Notes: generated from the letters alone by a model not told the origin. A stretch of DNA of 6,728 bases from Acidimicrobiaceae bacterium (GCA_003158835.1 PMLI01000474.1:1-6728), one strand, 5' to 3'; numbered from the stretch's first letter, positions 1 through 6,630 are shown. A program made the numbers and translations.

Positions 1-78
1 GGGCCCGCACGCCGCCGCCGAAGCGCTGGCACCGCCGGCCGCCGCCAGCCCGAGGTCTGGGTCTCGAGGTTGGGTCAT
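1..78 (-). CDS. Partial CDS, N-terminus of an unidentified protein
   Basis: An ATG at 78 overlaps the pgl stop (ATGA, 75-78) and opens a frame with no stop through 26 codons to the window edge. The peptide starts MTQPRDPDLGLAAAGG and continues alanine/serine-rich, so it has no diagnostic motif. The 4-base overlap is the same junction used between tkt and tal, which is the main reason to call it a gene. No strong ribosome site is visible (only GGAT about 9 bases upstream), consistent with translational coupling to pgl. Function cannot be told from this stub. A neighbouring carbon-metabolism gene would be a natural guess from context, but nothing in the sequence shows it. Confidence 0.5.
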   Translation of the reverse strand, partial: MTQPRDPDLGLAAAGGASASAAACGP

Positions 79-761
79 CGCGGCAATCCGGCGTGGTTGC
101 GGGGTGCCGCGTCGCGGTCTACGAGCCAGAGCACCCGCCCGGCCTGGACCCGTGCCGCCGGCAGGTCCTCGCCCGCGCACACTGCTTCCAGAGCGGGGCG
201 TTTGGCCTCCCCGGCCACGGTGAAGATAACCAGGCGCGCCCGGGCGATACCGGCGTAGGTGAGGGTCATGCGGGGGTGCTGGTTACGGCCGGTGGGATCT
301 TCGTTGAAACTGACCAGTTGGCCGGGGTCGGCCTCGAGGGCGGCGGACCCGGGGAAGAGGCTGGCCGTGTGGCCGTCAGAGCCCAACCCCAAGTGGACGA
401 CGTCGAGGTGGCCGACTTCGCCGATGCGGAGCTGGTAGGCGTCGACGCCATCTTCACAGCGCATGGGGTAGACGGCGTTGGCGGCCCCGACCTTCTCCAG
501 CAGGGCTTGCCGTCCCAGCAGCTCGTTGGAGTCGGGGTCGTCGGGGGCGACGCAACGCTCGTCGCCCCAGAAGAAGTTCACGACGAGCCAGTCGATGGCC
601 TGGGCGCTGTCGGCGGCCAGGCGTTCGTAGCAGGCCCGGGCTGTCTCACCGCCCGAGAGGGCGATGTCGAACTCTTCCCCGGGCCGCTTGGCAAAGGCGG
701 CCACCACCTCCGCGGTGAAAGCACCGGGCAGGTCGTCGACAACCACGATCTCTCCGTTCAC
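75..761 (-). CDS. pgl: 6-phosphogluconolactonase
   Basis: Hydrolyses 6-phosphoglucono-1,5-lactone, the Zwf product, to 6-phosphogluconate in the cytoplasm. Motifs of the Pgl/DevB branch of the glucosamine-6-phosphate isomerase fold: ALSGGETA (34-41, phosphate loop), FWGDERCVAPDDPDSN (64-79), LGLGSDGHTASLFPG (124-138, with catalytic-loop histidine H131), HPRMTLTYAGI (162-172), FTVAGEAKRPAL (180-191) and LWLVDRDAA (211-219). At 228 residues it is shorter than the roughly 247 I recall for the mycobacterial enzyme. Most of the loss lies between VYPM (97-100) and LDVVHLGLG (119-127), where about 18 residues replace about 34. The start is a GTG at 761 with no clear Shine-Dalgarno, but TAGGGT lies 7 bases upstream, suggesting a leaderless mRNA from its own promoter. 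No other in-frame start is available before a stop. Its TGA overlaps the ATG of the next gene. Confidence 0.95.
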   Translation of the reverse strand: MNGEIVVVDDLPGAFTAEVVAAFAKRPGEEFDIALSGGETARACYERLAADSAQAIDWLVVNFFWGDERCVAPDDPDSNELLGRQALLEKVGAANAVYPMRCEDGVDAYQLRIGEVGHLDVVHLGLGSDGHTASLFPGSAALEADPGQLVSFNEDPTGRNQHPRMTLTYAGIARARLVIFTVAGEAKRPALEAVCAGEDLPAARVQAGRVLWLVDRDAAPRNHAGLPR

Positions 762-768
762 GGCGTAG

Positions 769-774
769 ACCCTA
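769..774 (-). promoter_or_regulatory. Candidate leaderless -10 box of pgl
   Basis: On the minus strand TAGGGT is followed by 7 bases (CTACGCC) and the GTG start of pgl. Box, spacing and lack of a Shine-Dalgarno match what is seen before tkt. No convincing -35 is visible; the expected region is G/C-rich and overlaps a 6-base-arm inverted repeat (CGAGCC at 794-799, GGCTCG at 802-807), which might be an operator or chance. If real, pgl and the following gene can be expressed apart from tkt-tal-zwf-opcA. Confidence 0.42.
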
Positions 775-841
775 ACCTGTCGTGCCGGCCCCGCGAGCCT
801 CGGCTCGGCTGGCGCCCCCAGGCCGCTTCGCCATCGTGACG

Positions 842-862
842 GGCCCGGGCGACAACCGGGCC
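842..862 (-). other. GC-rich hairpin in the opcA-pgl gap (possible attenuator or U-less terminator)
   Basis: GGCCCGG (842-848) and CCGGGCC (856-862) are perfectly complementary around a 7-base loop, so the minus-strand transcript can fold a 7-pair G/C stem starting 25 bases after the opcA stop. A smaller stem (CCAAG 861-865, CTTGG 871-875) overlaps its edge and could compete, and a 10-base palindrome TGGGCGCCCA sits at 873-882. There is no T-run after the stem, so this is not a canonical intrinsic terminator. In such GC-rich DNA some stems arise by chance. Confidence 0.3.
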
Positions 863-887
863 AAGGTAGGCTTGGGCGCCCACTGGG

Positions 888-1982
888 CTAAGAAGCGAGA
901 GCAGCCGCAGCCGCCAGTGCCCGCTCCCAGACCCGGTCCGCTCGCAAGTTGGAGATGGCGGTGGACAGGGCCGACGTCAGCGAATCGTCGGGGAGGGGAA
1001 GCCCCTGGCGGTGCGAAATGCCGCCCGACAGCGTGGCCTGGGCCCACACCGCTCTCGTCCCGTCGTCGCGCCTGACCTGGAACTTGCCGTCTTCGCCCTG
1101 GTACTGCGCATCGATGGTTATGGCGACGTGCCTGGCGTCCTCGAGCACGAGCTCCCGGGCGCGCAGGTCCAGCTGGGACATCAGCCACCCGCCCAGCATG
1201 TGGCGAGGCCCGGGTTTGCCCTGCACCGACGCCAGGCGCACGCCGGGAAGGAACTCCCGGTTGTGTTCCGGCTCGAACAGGCCGGCCAGCAGCTCCCGCC
1301 ATGGTTGCAGGCGCAGCCAGGACAGGTCGACTACGGGCTGGTGATTGGCCAGTTCGAGCAGCGTCCGGTAGGAGTGGCCGATGTCGGCCGCGCCGGGCCC
1401 GACCGAACGGGTGTCGACCACCACGGCCGAAGCCAGCCGCAGCAGAGGGTCGGCCGGGTCGGGCACCCCGTCCGGGAACCACATGACGGCGGGAAGGTCG
1501 GCCAGTACGAACGGCCCCACGATCGACGCCAGGTGGGAGGCCGCCTGCCCGCCGACACGAAGGTGCACTTCCTCGAAGAAGACGGGGTGGTCGTCGTCGC
1601 CGGCCCGTTGCGCCCGCCACAGGCAGGCCGTGGCGTCGATGGCCGGCGTGCTGTCGGGATCGGGCCGTAGCACCACCATTCGGCACGGGTGGTGGCCCCC
1701 CAGAGAGCGGAAAGAAGCGGCGTGCTCGTCCGGGTCGTCCCCGGCACCGAGCACCATGACCAGGGTCATCACCGCCGTCCGGGTGCCGGCCTCGCCGCCC
1801 GACGCCTGCCGGCGCAGCTCGGGTAGCGAGGCGAGGACCTGGTCGAGCCCCACATTGGCCTGCTCCCAGGTCTGGACGGCGGACAGGCCGTCGGGGACCG
1901 TGCCGTGCTCGCTCGCCACCGCCGCCCCCGGGGGACGCCCTGGCGCGCCGTCGAGGCCGACCTGGCTCACGGCGTCCGCCAT
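888..1982 (-). CDS. opcA: Glucose-6-phosphate dehydrogenase assembly protein OpcA
   Basis: OpcA homologues promote oligomerisation and activity of Zwf, as known from cyanobacteria, and usually sit directly downstream of zwf in actinomycetes. The 364-residue product has the family layout: an N-terminal region, a central segment with EEVHLRVGGQAASHLASIV (137-155) then FVLADLPAVMWFPDG (158-172) and DPLLRLASAVVVDTR (178-192), and a C-terminal part with LSWLRLQPWRELLAGLFE (220-237). The central tryptophan reads MWFP where relatives commonly have WWP. It has only two cysteines (C100, C120). The ATG at 1982 overlaps the zwf end by 16 bases behind a weak GGGACGGA. A GTG at 1970 would give a neat GTGA overlap with the zwf stop and remove only four residues, so the start is uncertain between these two. 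It ends in TAG, followed by a 126-base gap before pgl. No catalytic activity is expected. Confidence 0.93.
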   Translation of the reverse strand: MADAVSQVGLDGAPGRPPGAAVASEHGTVPDGLSAVQTWEQANVGLDQVLASLPELRRQASGGEAGTRTAVMTLVMVLGAGDDPDEHAASFRSLGGHHPCRMVVLRPDPDSTPAIDATACLWRAQRAGDDDHPVFFEEVHLRVGGQAASHLASIVGPFVLADLPAVMWFPDGVPDPADPLLRLASAVVVDTRSVGPGAADIGHSYRTLLELANHQPVVDLSWLRLQPWRELLAGLFEPEHNREFLPGVRLASVQGKPGPRHMLGGWLMSQLDLRARELVLEDARHVAITIDAQYQGEDGKFQVRRDDGTRAVWAQATLSGGISHRQGLPLPDDSLTSALSTAISNLRADRVWERALAAAAALAS

Positions 1983-3481
1983 TGGCGTCCGTCCCGTTCG
2001 ATGAGCGTCTCGGCCGGCCGTGGCCCCCAGGAGCCGGAGGCATAGCCCGACAGCGGTGCGCCCTGGCCCGCCCAGGCATCCAGCAGGGGTTGGACGACGC
2101 CCCAGGCGGTGTCCACCTCGTCGCTGCGTATGAACAGAGTCGGGTCCCCGACCATGGCATCGAGCAGGAGGCGCTCGTAGGCGTCGGACGGCTCCTCTAA
2201 GAAGGCGGCCCCGTAGGAGAAGTCCATGAGGACGTCGCGCACCATGAAGGCCTGGCCCGGGACCTTGGCGCCGAAGCGCAAGGTCACCCCTTCGTCGGGC
2301 TGGATGCGCATCACCAGGGCATTGGGGTTGAGCCCGGTGGCGGCTTGCTTCGGGAAGGCGAGGTGGGGCACGGCCTTAAACTGGAGGGCGACCTCGGTCA
2401 CGCGCTTGGGCAGGCGCTTACCGGTACGGATGTAAATGGGCACTCCCGCCCAGCGCCAGTTGTCGACCGAAAGCTTGAGGGCCACATACGTCTCGGTCTG
2501 GCTGGTGGGGCTGACGCCGTCCTCCTGGCGGTAGCCGGGCACGGCGCTGCCCTCGACCCAGCCGCTGTCGTACTGCGCCCGCACGGCGACGTTGGGGACG
2601 TCGGCGAGCTTGGGCACCACCACCGAGCGCAGAGCCTTCACCTTCTCGTCCCGGATGCCCTGGGCGTCGATCGAACCAGGCGGCTCCATGAGCGTGAGCG
2701 AGAGCACCTGCAAGACATGGTTCTGCACGATGTCACGCAGTGCGCCGGCGCTCTCGTAGAAATCGCCCCGTTTTTCGACGCCTATCGTCTCGGCCACGGT
2801 CACCTGGACATGGTCGATGTAATTGCGCGACCACAGGGGCTCGAATATGGCGTTGGCAAAGCGCAGGGCGAGGACGTTTTGGACCGTTTCCTTACCCAGG
2901 TAGTGGTCGATGCGGTAAATCTGGTCCTCGTCGAAGACCTCGTGCAGGACGGCATCGAGCTCGCCCGCCGTCTTACGGTCGCGGCCGAAGGGTTTTTCGA
3001 TGACCAGGCGGGCCGACCCGCCCGGTTCGGGCCGGTTGAGGCCCACCTGGCCGAGAGCCTGGGCCACGCCGGCGAAAACCTCGGGGATGGTAGCGAGGTA
3101 ATAGGTGCGGTTAGCACCGGTGCCGAGCGCCTCGTCGATCTCCTTCAACCGGCCCTGCAGGGCGGTGAACGTGTCGGGGTGCGAGTACTCGCCCGAAATG
3201 TAGGCACTGTTCTTAATTATCTCGGCCCAGCCCGGGCCGGCGTCGGGGTCGGCGCCCGCCATGAGGTCGCGGAAAGCGGCGTCCGACATTTCCGTCCGGG
3301 CCACCCCGATGATGGCAAAGGCGGCTGGCAGCAGGCGCCGGCGGGAGAGGTGCTCCAGGGCCGGCAACAGCTTGCGGTGGGTCAGGTCGCCGGAGGCCCC
3401 GAACACCACCAGCACACCCGGGGGAGCGCGCCGGACGGTTTCAAGGCCTTCCGCCAGGACGTTCGCAGGGAGTGCGGTCAC
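1967..3481 (-). CDS. zwf: Glucose-6-phosphate 1-dehydrogenase
   Basis: Oxidises glucose 6-phosphate to 6-phosphogluconolactone and reduces NADP+; committed step of the oxidative pentose phosphate branch. With the GTG start at 3481 the protein has 504 residues, normal for the family. Motifs: dinucleotide fingerprint FGASGDLTHRK (27-37), EKPFG (162-166), active-site signature RIDHYLGKE (190-198, with H193 and K197), RDIVQNH (249-255) ending in the second catalytic histidine, the substrate-site IRTGKRLPKR (351-360), and a C-terminal SWGP (484-487). The GTG lies 2 bases after the tal stop, with AAGGGG 8 bases upstream as a plausible ribosome site. The frame is open further upstream into tal, but those residues match nothing in Zwf. 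The N-terminus carries GASGDLTHRK rather than the GVTGDLARKK of classical actinobacterial Zwf, and the protein has no cysteine. The 3' end overlaps opcA by 16 bases. Confidence 0.96.
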   Translation of the reverse strand: MTALPANVLAEGLETVRRAPPGVLVVFGASGDLTHRKLLPALEHLSRRRLLPAAFAIIGVARTEMSDAAFRDLMAGADPDAGPGWAEIIKNSAYISGEYSHPDTFTALQGRLKEIDEALGTGANRTYYLATIPEVFAGVAQALGQVGLNRPEPGGSARLVIEKPFGRDRKTAGELDAVLHEVFDEDQIYRIDHYLGKETVQNVLALRFANAIFEPLWSRNYIDHVQVTVAETIGVEKRGDFYESAGALRDIVQNHVLQVLSLTLMEPPGSIDAQGIRDEKVKALRSVVVPKLADVPNVAVRAQYDSGWVEGSAVPGYRQEDGVSPTSQTETYVALKLSVDNWRWAGVPIYIRTGKRLPKRVTEVALQFKAVPHLAFPKQAATGLNPNALVMRIQPDEGVTLRFGAKVPGQAFMVRDVLMDFSYGAAFLEEPSDAYERLLLDAMVGDPTLFIRSDEVDTAWGVVQPLLDAWAGQGAPLSGYASGSWGPRPAETLIERDGRQWRTP

Positions 3482-3483
3482 GG

Positions 3484-4587
3484 CTATGACCCCTTGTGCT
3501 CGTTGGCCTTGTCCTCGAGCGCCTGCAGGAGCTCGTCGTAGCTCTTGGAGAAAGCGGCGACGCCCTCCTCTTCCAGCCGGCGCGATACGTCGCTCATGTC
3601 GATGCCTGCTTCGTGGAGCGCGTCCAGTTCGGCCCCGGCCTGGTCCACGCCCTGGTCGATGGTGCGGGCCACCGTGCCGTGGTCCTTGAAGGCCTCCACG
3701 GTGGCGTCGGGCATGGTATTGACAGTGTCCGGGCCGATGAGGCTGTCGACGTACAGAAGGTCGGGATAAGCCGGGTTTTTGGTGGAGGTGGAGGCCCACA
3801 GCGGGCGCTGGACGTGAGCACCTTTGGCCTGCAACGCTTCCCACCGGGGGCCGGAAAACCGGTCCTGGAACAGTTTGTAGGCCAGCTTGGTCTGGGCTAC
3901 GGCCGCCTTTCCCTGCAGAGCGCGGAGCTGGTCCGAGCCGGTGGCCTCCAGGCGCCGGTCCACCTCGGTGTCGACCCGGCTCACGAAGAACGATGCCACG
4001 CTGTGCACCCTGGCTACGTCCCCGCCGGCGGCACCGAACGTCTCCAGACCGGAGATGTAAGCCTCGATGACAGCGTCATAACGGTCGAGGCTGAATATCA
4101 ACGTGACGTTGATATTGCGGCCCTCGCTGATCATCTGGCGGATGGCAGGCACGCCGGCCTCGGTGGCGGGGATTTTGACCAGGAGGTTGGGCATATTGAT
4201 GTTTTCGTGGAAGGCGCGGGCGTCCTTGATCGTGCCCGGCGTGTTATAAGCGAGCTTGGGGGAGACCTCGAGGGAGACGAACCCGTCGGAGGCGCCGCTT
4301 TGCTCGTAGAGGGGATGGAGAATTTCGAGCGCACCGGTGACATCGGAGGTGGCCATTTCCCAGAAGGCCTGTTCGACCGTGCCGCCCTCGATGAGGCGGG
4401 CGAAATCGGCGTCGTACATGGCGGAGTGGGTCATGGCTTTTTGGAAGATGGTGGGGTTGGAGGTGACACCCCGGATCCCGTCATCGACCATGTTGGCGAG
4501 GCGCCCGCTGCGTACGTTGTCCCGGGTGAGGTTGTCGATCCAGGGGCTCTGGCCTGCTTCTGAGTAGAGCCGGTGGAGCAAGGTCAT
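3484..4587 (-). CDS. tal: Transaldolase, long actinobacterial type
   Basis: Transfers a dihydroxyacetone unit between sedoheptulose 7-phosphate and glyceraldehyde 3-phosphate through a Schiff-base lysine; cytoplasmic non-oxidative pentose phosphate pathway. The 367-residue product fits the long mycobacterial-type transaldolases. Visible motifs: DGIRGVTSNPTIFQKA (36-51), the catalytic lysine in NLLVKIPAT (K138), NINVTLIFSL (158-167), SFFVSRVD (199-206), WASTSTKNP (264-272) and YVDSLIGPDTVNTMP (279-293). No cysteine is present. The ATG overlaps the tkt stop as ATGA and has a strong AGGAGG 7 bases upstream, so the start is well supported. zwf begins 2 bases after the TAG. The codons for NINVTLIF form a perfect 23-base inverted repeat (4094-4116) using AAT, ACG, TTG and ATA, unlike the G/C-ending codons around them. 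The same frame stays open upstream inside tkt, but that extension is a high-GC shadow. Confidence 0.96.
   Translation of the reverse strand: MTLLHRLYSEAGQSPWIDNLTRDNVRSGRLANMVDDGIRGVTSNPTIFQKAMTHSAMYDADFARLIEGGTVEQAFWEMATSDVTGALEILHPLYEQSGASDGFVSLEVSPKLAYNTPGTIKDARAFHENINMPNLLVKIPATEAGVPAIRQMISEGRNINVTLIFSLDRYDAVIEAYISGLETFGAAGGDVARVHSVASFFVSRVDTEVDRRLEATGSDQLRALQGKAAVAQTKLAYKLFQDRFSGPRWEALQAKGAHVQRPLWASTSTKNPAYPDLLYVDSLIGPDTVNTMPDATVEAFKDHGTVARTIDQGVDQAGAELDALHEAGIDMSDVSRRLEEEGVAAFSKSYDELLQALEDKANEHKGS
3490..3495 (-). promoter_or_regulatory. Probable ribosome binding site of zwf
   Basis: AAGGGG on the minus strand lies 8 bases before the zwf GTG, within the last codons of tal. The match to the consensus is moderate, but the spacing is good and it supports the GTG at 3481 over longer in-frame starts inside tal. 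Confidence 0.55.
4094..4116. repeat. Perfect 23-base inverted repeat inside tal
   Basis: Left arm AATATCAACGT (4094-4104), one central base (4105), right arm ACGTTGATATT (4106-4116). The arms are exact reverse complements over 11 pairs. On the coding strand it covers the codons for N-I-N-V-T-L-I and the first bases of F in the conserved transaldolase motif. It is A/T-rich in a very G/C-rich gene. It could be a binding site for a dimeric regulator, or an mRNA stem of 9 pairs with a 5-base loop. Confidence 0.85.
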
Positions 4588-6623
4588 TTGTTTTCCTCCT
4601 GGTCTTCGTCGGTCTTTCGTAGCAAGGCCCGGGCCTGCACGGCGACGTTGTCGGCCGTGAAGCCGAAGTGCGCCAGGACCTCGGCGCCCGGGCCGGAGGC
4701 ACCGAAGTGGTCTAGGGAAACGGAGGCGTCCGCCCACCGGGACCAGCCGAGACTGGCGGCGGCTTCGACCGCCAGCACCGGGGCCCCTCGCCCCAGGACG
4801 TCGAGCTGGTACGACTTGTCCTGCTCCTCGAACAGTTCCCAGCTCGGCATGGACACGACCCGGGCCCGCAGCCCCTCGCTTTGGAGCAACTGGGCCGCAG
4901 CGACGCAAACCGAGACCTCCGAGCCCGTCCCCACCAGGACGATGTCGGGCCCCGGGTCGTCGCCACTGAGGACGTAGGCGCCCTTGGAGAGGAGGTGCGA
5001 CCGTTCGGCGCTGGCTTCCAGTACCGGCAGCGCCTGGCGGGACAGGATGAGGGCGGTGGGCCCGTCGTGCTCGATGGCGGACCGCAACGCCTGGCCGGTC
5101 TCGTTGGCGTCGGCGGGGCGGATGACGACCAGGTTGGGCATGGCCCTCATGGCCGCCAGCTGCTCGATGGGCTGGTGGGTGGGCCCGTCTTCGCCCAGGC
5201 CGACGGAGTCGTGAGACCAGACGAAGATGACCTTGGTGCCCGACAGGGCGGACAGCCGGACCGAGCCGCGCATGTAGTCGCTGAAGACGAAGAACGTACC
5301 CGCCACCGGCAGTACCCCGCCGTGACGGGCCATGCCGACCACGGTCCCGCCCATGCCGTGTTCGCGTACCCCGTAGGCCACCAGCCGGCCCTCGGGGTGC
5401 TCCCGGGACTGCAGAGGCATCCCATCGAGCATGGTGCCGGTGTTGCCGGTGAGGTCCGCGCCCCCCGAGACGAGGCCGGGGACGTCGGGGGCGACGGCGT
5501 TGAGGCACGTCTTCAGGGCCACCCGGGTGGCCACCTTGTCGCCTGCTTTCCAGGTGGGGAGCTTGTGCTCGAAACCCGCCAGGGCCTGGCCCCGCCACCC
5601 TGCGTCCCACCGGGCCCGTCCCGGGCTGCCACCGGGCAGATGAGCTTCCACCCTCTGCGCCCAGGCGTTACGGGCGGCGGCCCCCCGGGCGCCGGCGGCC
5701 CGGTAGTAGGCCAGGACCTCGTCGGGGGCCCAGAAGCTCTCATCGGGAGGAAGGCCCATGAGCGCCTTGGTAACCCGTATTTCTTCGGGGTCGAAGGGGT
5801 CACCGTGGGCCTTGGAGGTGTCGGTCATCTTGGGGGACGGCCAACCGATGTGGGAGCGCAATTGGAGGAAGCTGGGCCGGTCCTCGACCGCCATGGCCCG
5901 GCGCACGGCCGTCTCGAGGGCCACGGTGTCGTTGGCTATTTCGCCGAGGTCCTCGGTGTGCCAGCCGTAAGCATCGAAACGCTTGACGGCATCGTCGCCC
6001 AGAGTGATCTCGGTCGGGCCGTCGATAGTGATGTGGTTGTCGTCGTAGATGTAAATGAGCCGCCCCAGCCCGAGGTGCCCGGCCAGTGACGCCGCCTCGT
6101 GGGAGATGCCTTCCATCAGGTCGCCATCGCTGCAAAAGACGAAGGTGTGGTGGTCGACCAGGTCGGGCCCGTACTCGGCCCGGAGCAGTCGTTCGGCGAT
6201 GCCAAAACCGACGGCATTGGCGAAACCCTGGCCCAGGGGCCCGGTCGTGACTTCCACGCCTTTCAGGTCGCTCGACTCGGGGTGGCCCGGGGTCCGCGAA
6301 CCGAGCTGGCGGAACCTCGTCAGGTCCTCCAGGGTCAGGCCGTAGCCGGAAAGGAAGAGCATCGAGTACAGCAGGATGGAGGCATGGCCGCACGAAAGGA
6401 CGAAGCGGTCACGGTCGGGCCAATCGGGGTCGGCGGCGTCGTAGCGCATGACGCGGGCCCACAGGACGTGGGCCAGGGGGGCCAAGGCCATGGCCGTGCC
6501 GGGGTGGCCCGAATTGGCTTTTCGGGGGCCGTCCATGGCCAGGCCCCGGATGACGTTGATGCCGAGCTGTTCGATCGGCTCGGGCGGGTTGATCTGTGCC
6601 TGGCGTGCGGGTTTTTCGCTCAT
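4584..6623 (-). CDS. tkt: Transketolase
   Basis: Thiamine-diphosphate enzyme that moves two-carbon ketol units between sugar phosphates (xylulose 5-phosphate to ribose 5-phosphate or erythrose 4-phosphate) in the cytoplasmic non-oxidative pentose phosphate pathway. The 679-residue product has the usual full length. Visible motifs: NSGHPG (37-42) and CGHAS (78-82) with active-site histidines, GHPE (113-116), TTGPLGQG (126-133), the ThDP/metal site SDGDLMEG to YDDN (165-196), the catalytic glutamate in GVREHG (E421), and SHDSVGLGEDGPTHQPIE (470-487) in the pyrimidine-binding domain. A C-terminal domain follows from about 555. I chose the ATG at 6623: an in-frame GTG at 6701 would add 26 unconserved-looking residues and would run through the candidate -10 box. 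There is no Shine-Dalgarno at usable distance; a TAGGTT box 7 bases upstream suggests a leaderless start. It is first in the operon, and its TGA overlaps the tal ATG. Identity is secure; the exact start slightly less so. Confidence 0.96.
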   Translation of the reverse strand: MSEKPARQAQINPPEPIEQLGINVIRGLAMDGPRKANSGHPGTAMALAPLAHVLWARVMRYDAADPDWPDRDRFVLSCGHASILLYSMLFLSGYGLTLEDLTRFRQLGSRTPGHPESSDLKGVEVTTGPLGQGFANAVGFGIAERLLRAEYGPDLVDHHTFVFCSDGDLMEGISHEAASLAGHLGLGRLIYIYDDNHITIDGPTEITLGDDAVKRFDAYGWHTEDLGEIANDTVALETAVRRAMAVEDRPSFLQLRSHIGWPSPKMTDTSKAHGDPFDPEEIRVTKALMGLPPDESFWAPDEVLAYYRAAGARGAAARNAWAQRVEAHLPGGSPGRARWDAGWRGQALAGFEHKLPTWKAGDKVATRVALKTCLNAVAPDVPGLVSGGADLTGNTGTMLDGMPLQSREHPEGRLVAYGVREHGMGGTVVGMARHGGVLPVAGTFFVFSDYMRGSVRLSALSGTKVIFVWSHDSVGLGEDGPTHQPIEQLAAMRAMPNLVVIRPADANETGQALRSAIEHDGPTALILSRQALPVLEASAERSHLLSKGAYVLSGDDPGPDIVLVGTGSEVSVCVAAAQLLQSEGLRARVVSMPSWELFEEQDKSYQLDVLGRGAPVLAVEAAASLGWSRWADASVSLDHFGASGPGAEVLAHFGFTADNVAVQARALLRKTDEDQEENK
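4595..4600 (-). promoter_or_regulatory. Ribosome binding site of tal
   Basis: AGGAGG on the minus strand, 7 bases before the tal ATG and inside the last codons of tkt. It is the strongest Shine-Dalgarno in the window and fixes the tal start, in contrast to tkt and pgl, which have none. Confidence 0.85.
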
Positions 6624-6630
6624 GGGCGCC

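Larger units (their letters stand above)
762..887. other. Intergenic gap between opcA and pgl
   Basis: This is the only gap above 2 bases inside the operon (126 bases). It holds the inverted repeats and the pgl -10 candidate described separately. A 20-codon minus-strand ORF (772-834) also fits in it, but it lacks a ribosome site and ends inside the -10 box, so I do not call it a gene. Confidence 0.6.

Noticed and set aside
772..834. 20-codon minus-strand ORF in the opcA-pgl gap, possibly a leader peptide
   Set aside because: No ribosome site, no regulatory codon run, and its stop is part of the TAGGGT box; probably chance.
772..2160. Minus-strand frame of 462 codons overlapping opcA and the zwf end
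   Set aside because: Low-complexity arginine/glycine/alanine translation in an alternate frame of well-identified genes.
3181..3192. 12-base palindrome GCGAGTACTCGC inside zwf
   Set aside because: About one or two perfect 12-base palindromes are expected by chance in a window of this size; a similar one (GGCGTCGACGCC) occurs at 438-449.
3209..3223. A/T-rich patch with ATA and ATT codons in zwf, as a possible internal promoter
   Set aside because: Only a few codons long, with no paired -35 or inverted repeat; it encodes the EIIKNS stretch and needs no extra explanation.
2345..3541. Long plus-strand open frame of 398 codons opposite zwf
   Set aside because: It lies antisense to a secure gene in G/C-rich DNA, where the complementary frame stays open by codon bias; its translation has no recognisable motif.
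4588..5610. Possible 341-residue N-terminal extension of tal within tkt
   Set aside because: The translation is arginine/proline/glycine-rich with no domain, and the ATG at 4587 has a strong ribosome site and starts a normal-length transaldolase.
4881..6089. Long plus-strand open frame of 402 codons opposite tkt
   Set aside because: Same antisense shadow effect; the translation is rich in G, V, H and D as expected from reversed alanine, arginine and glycine codons.
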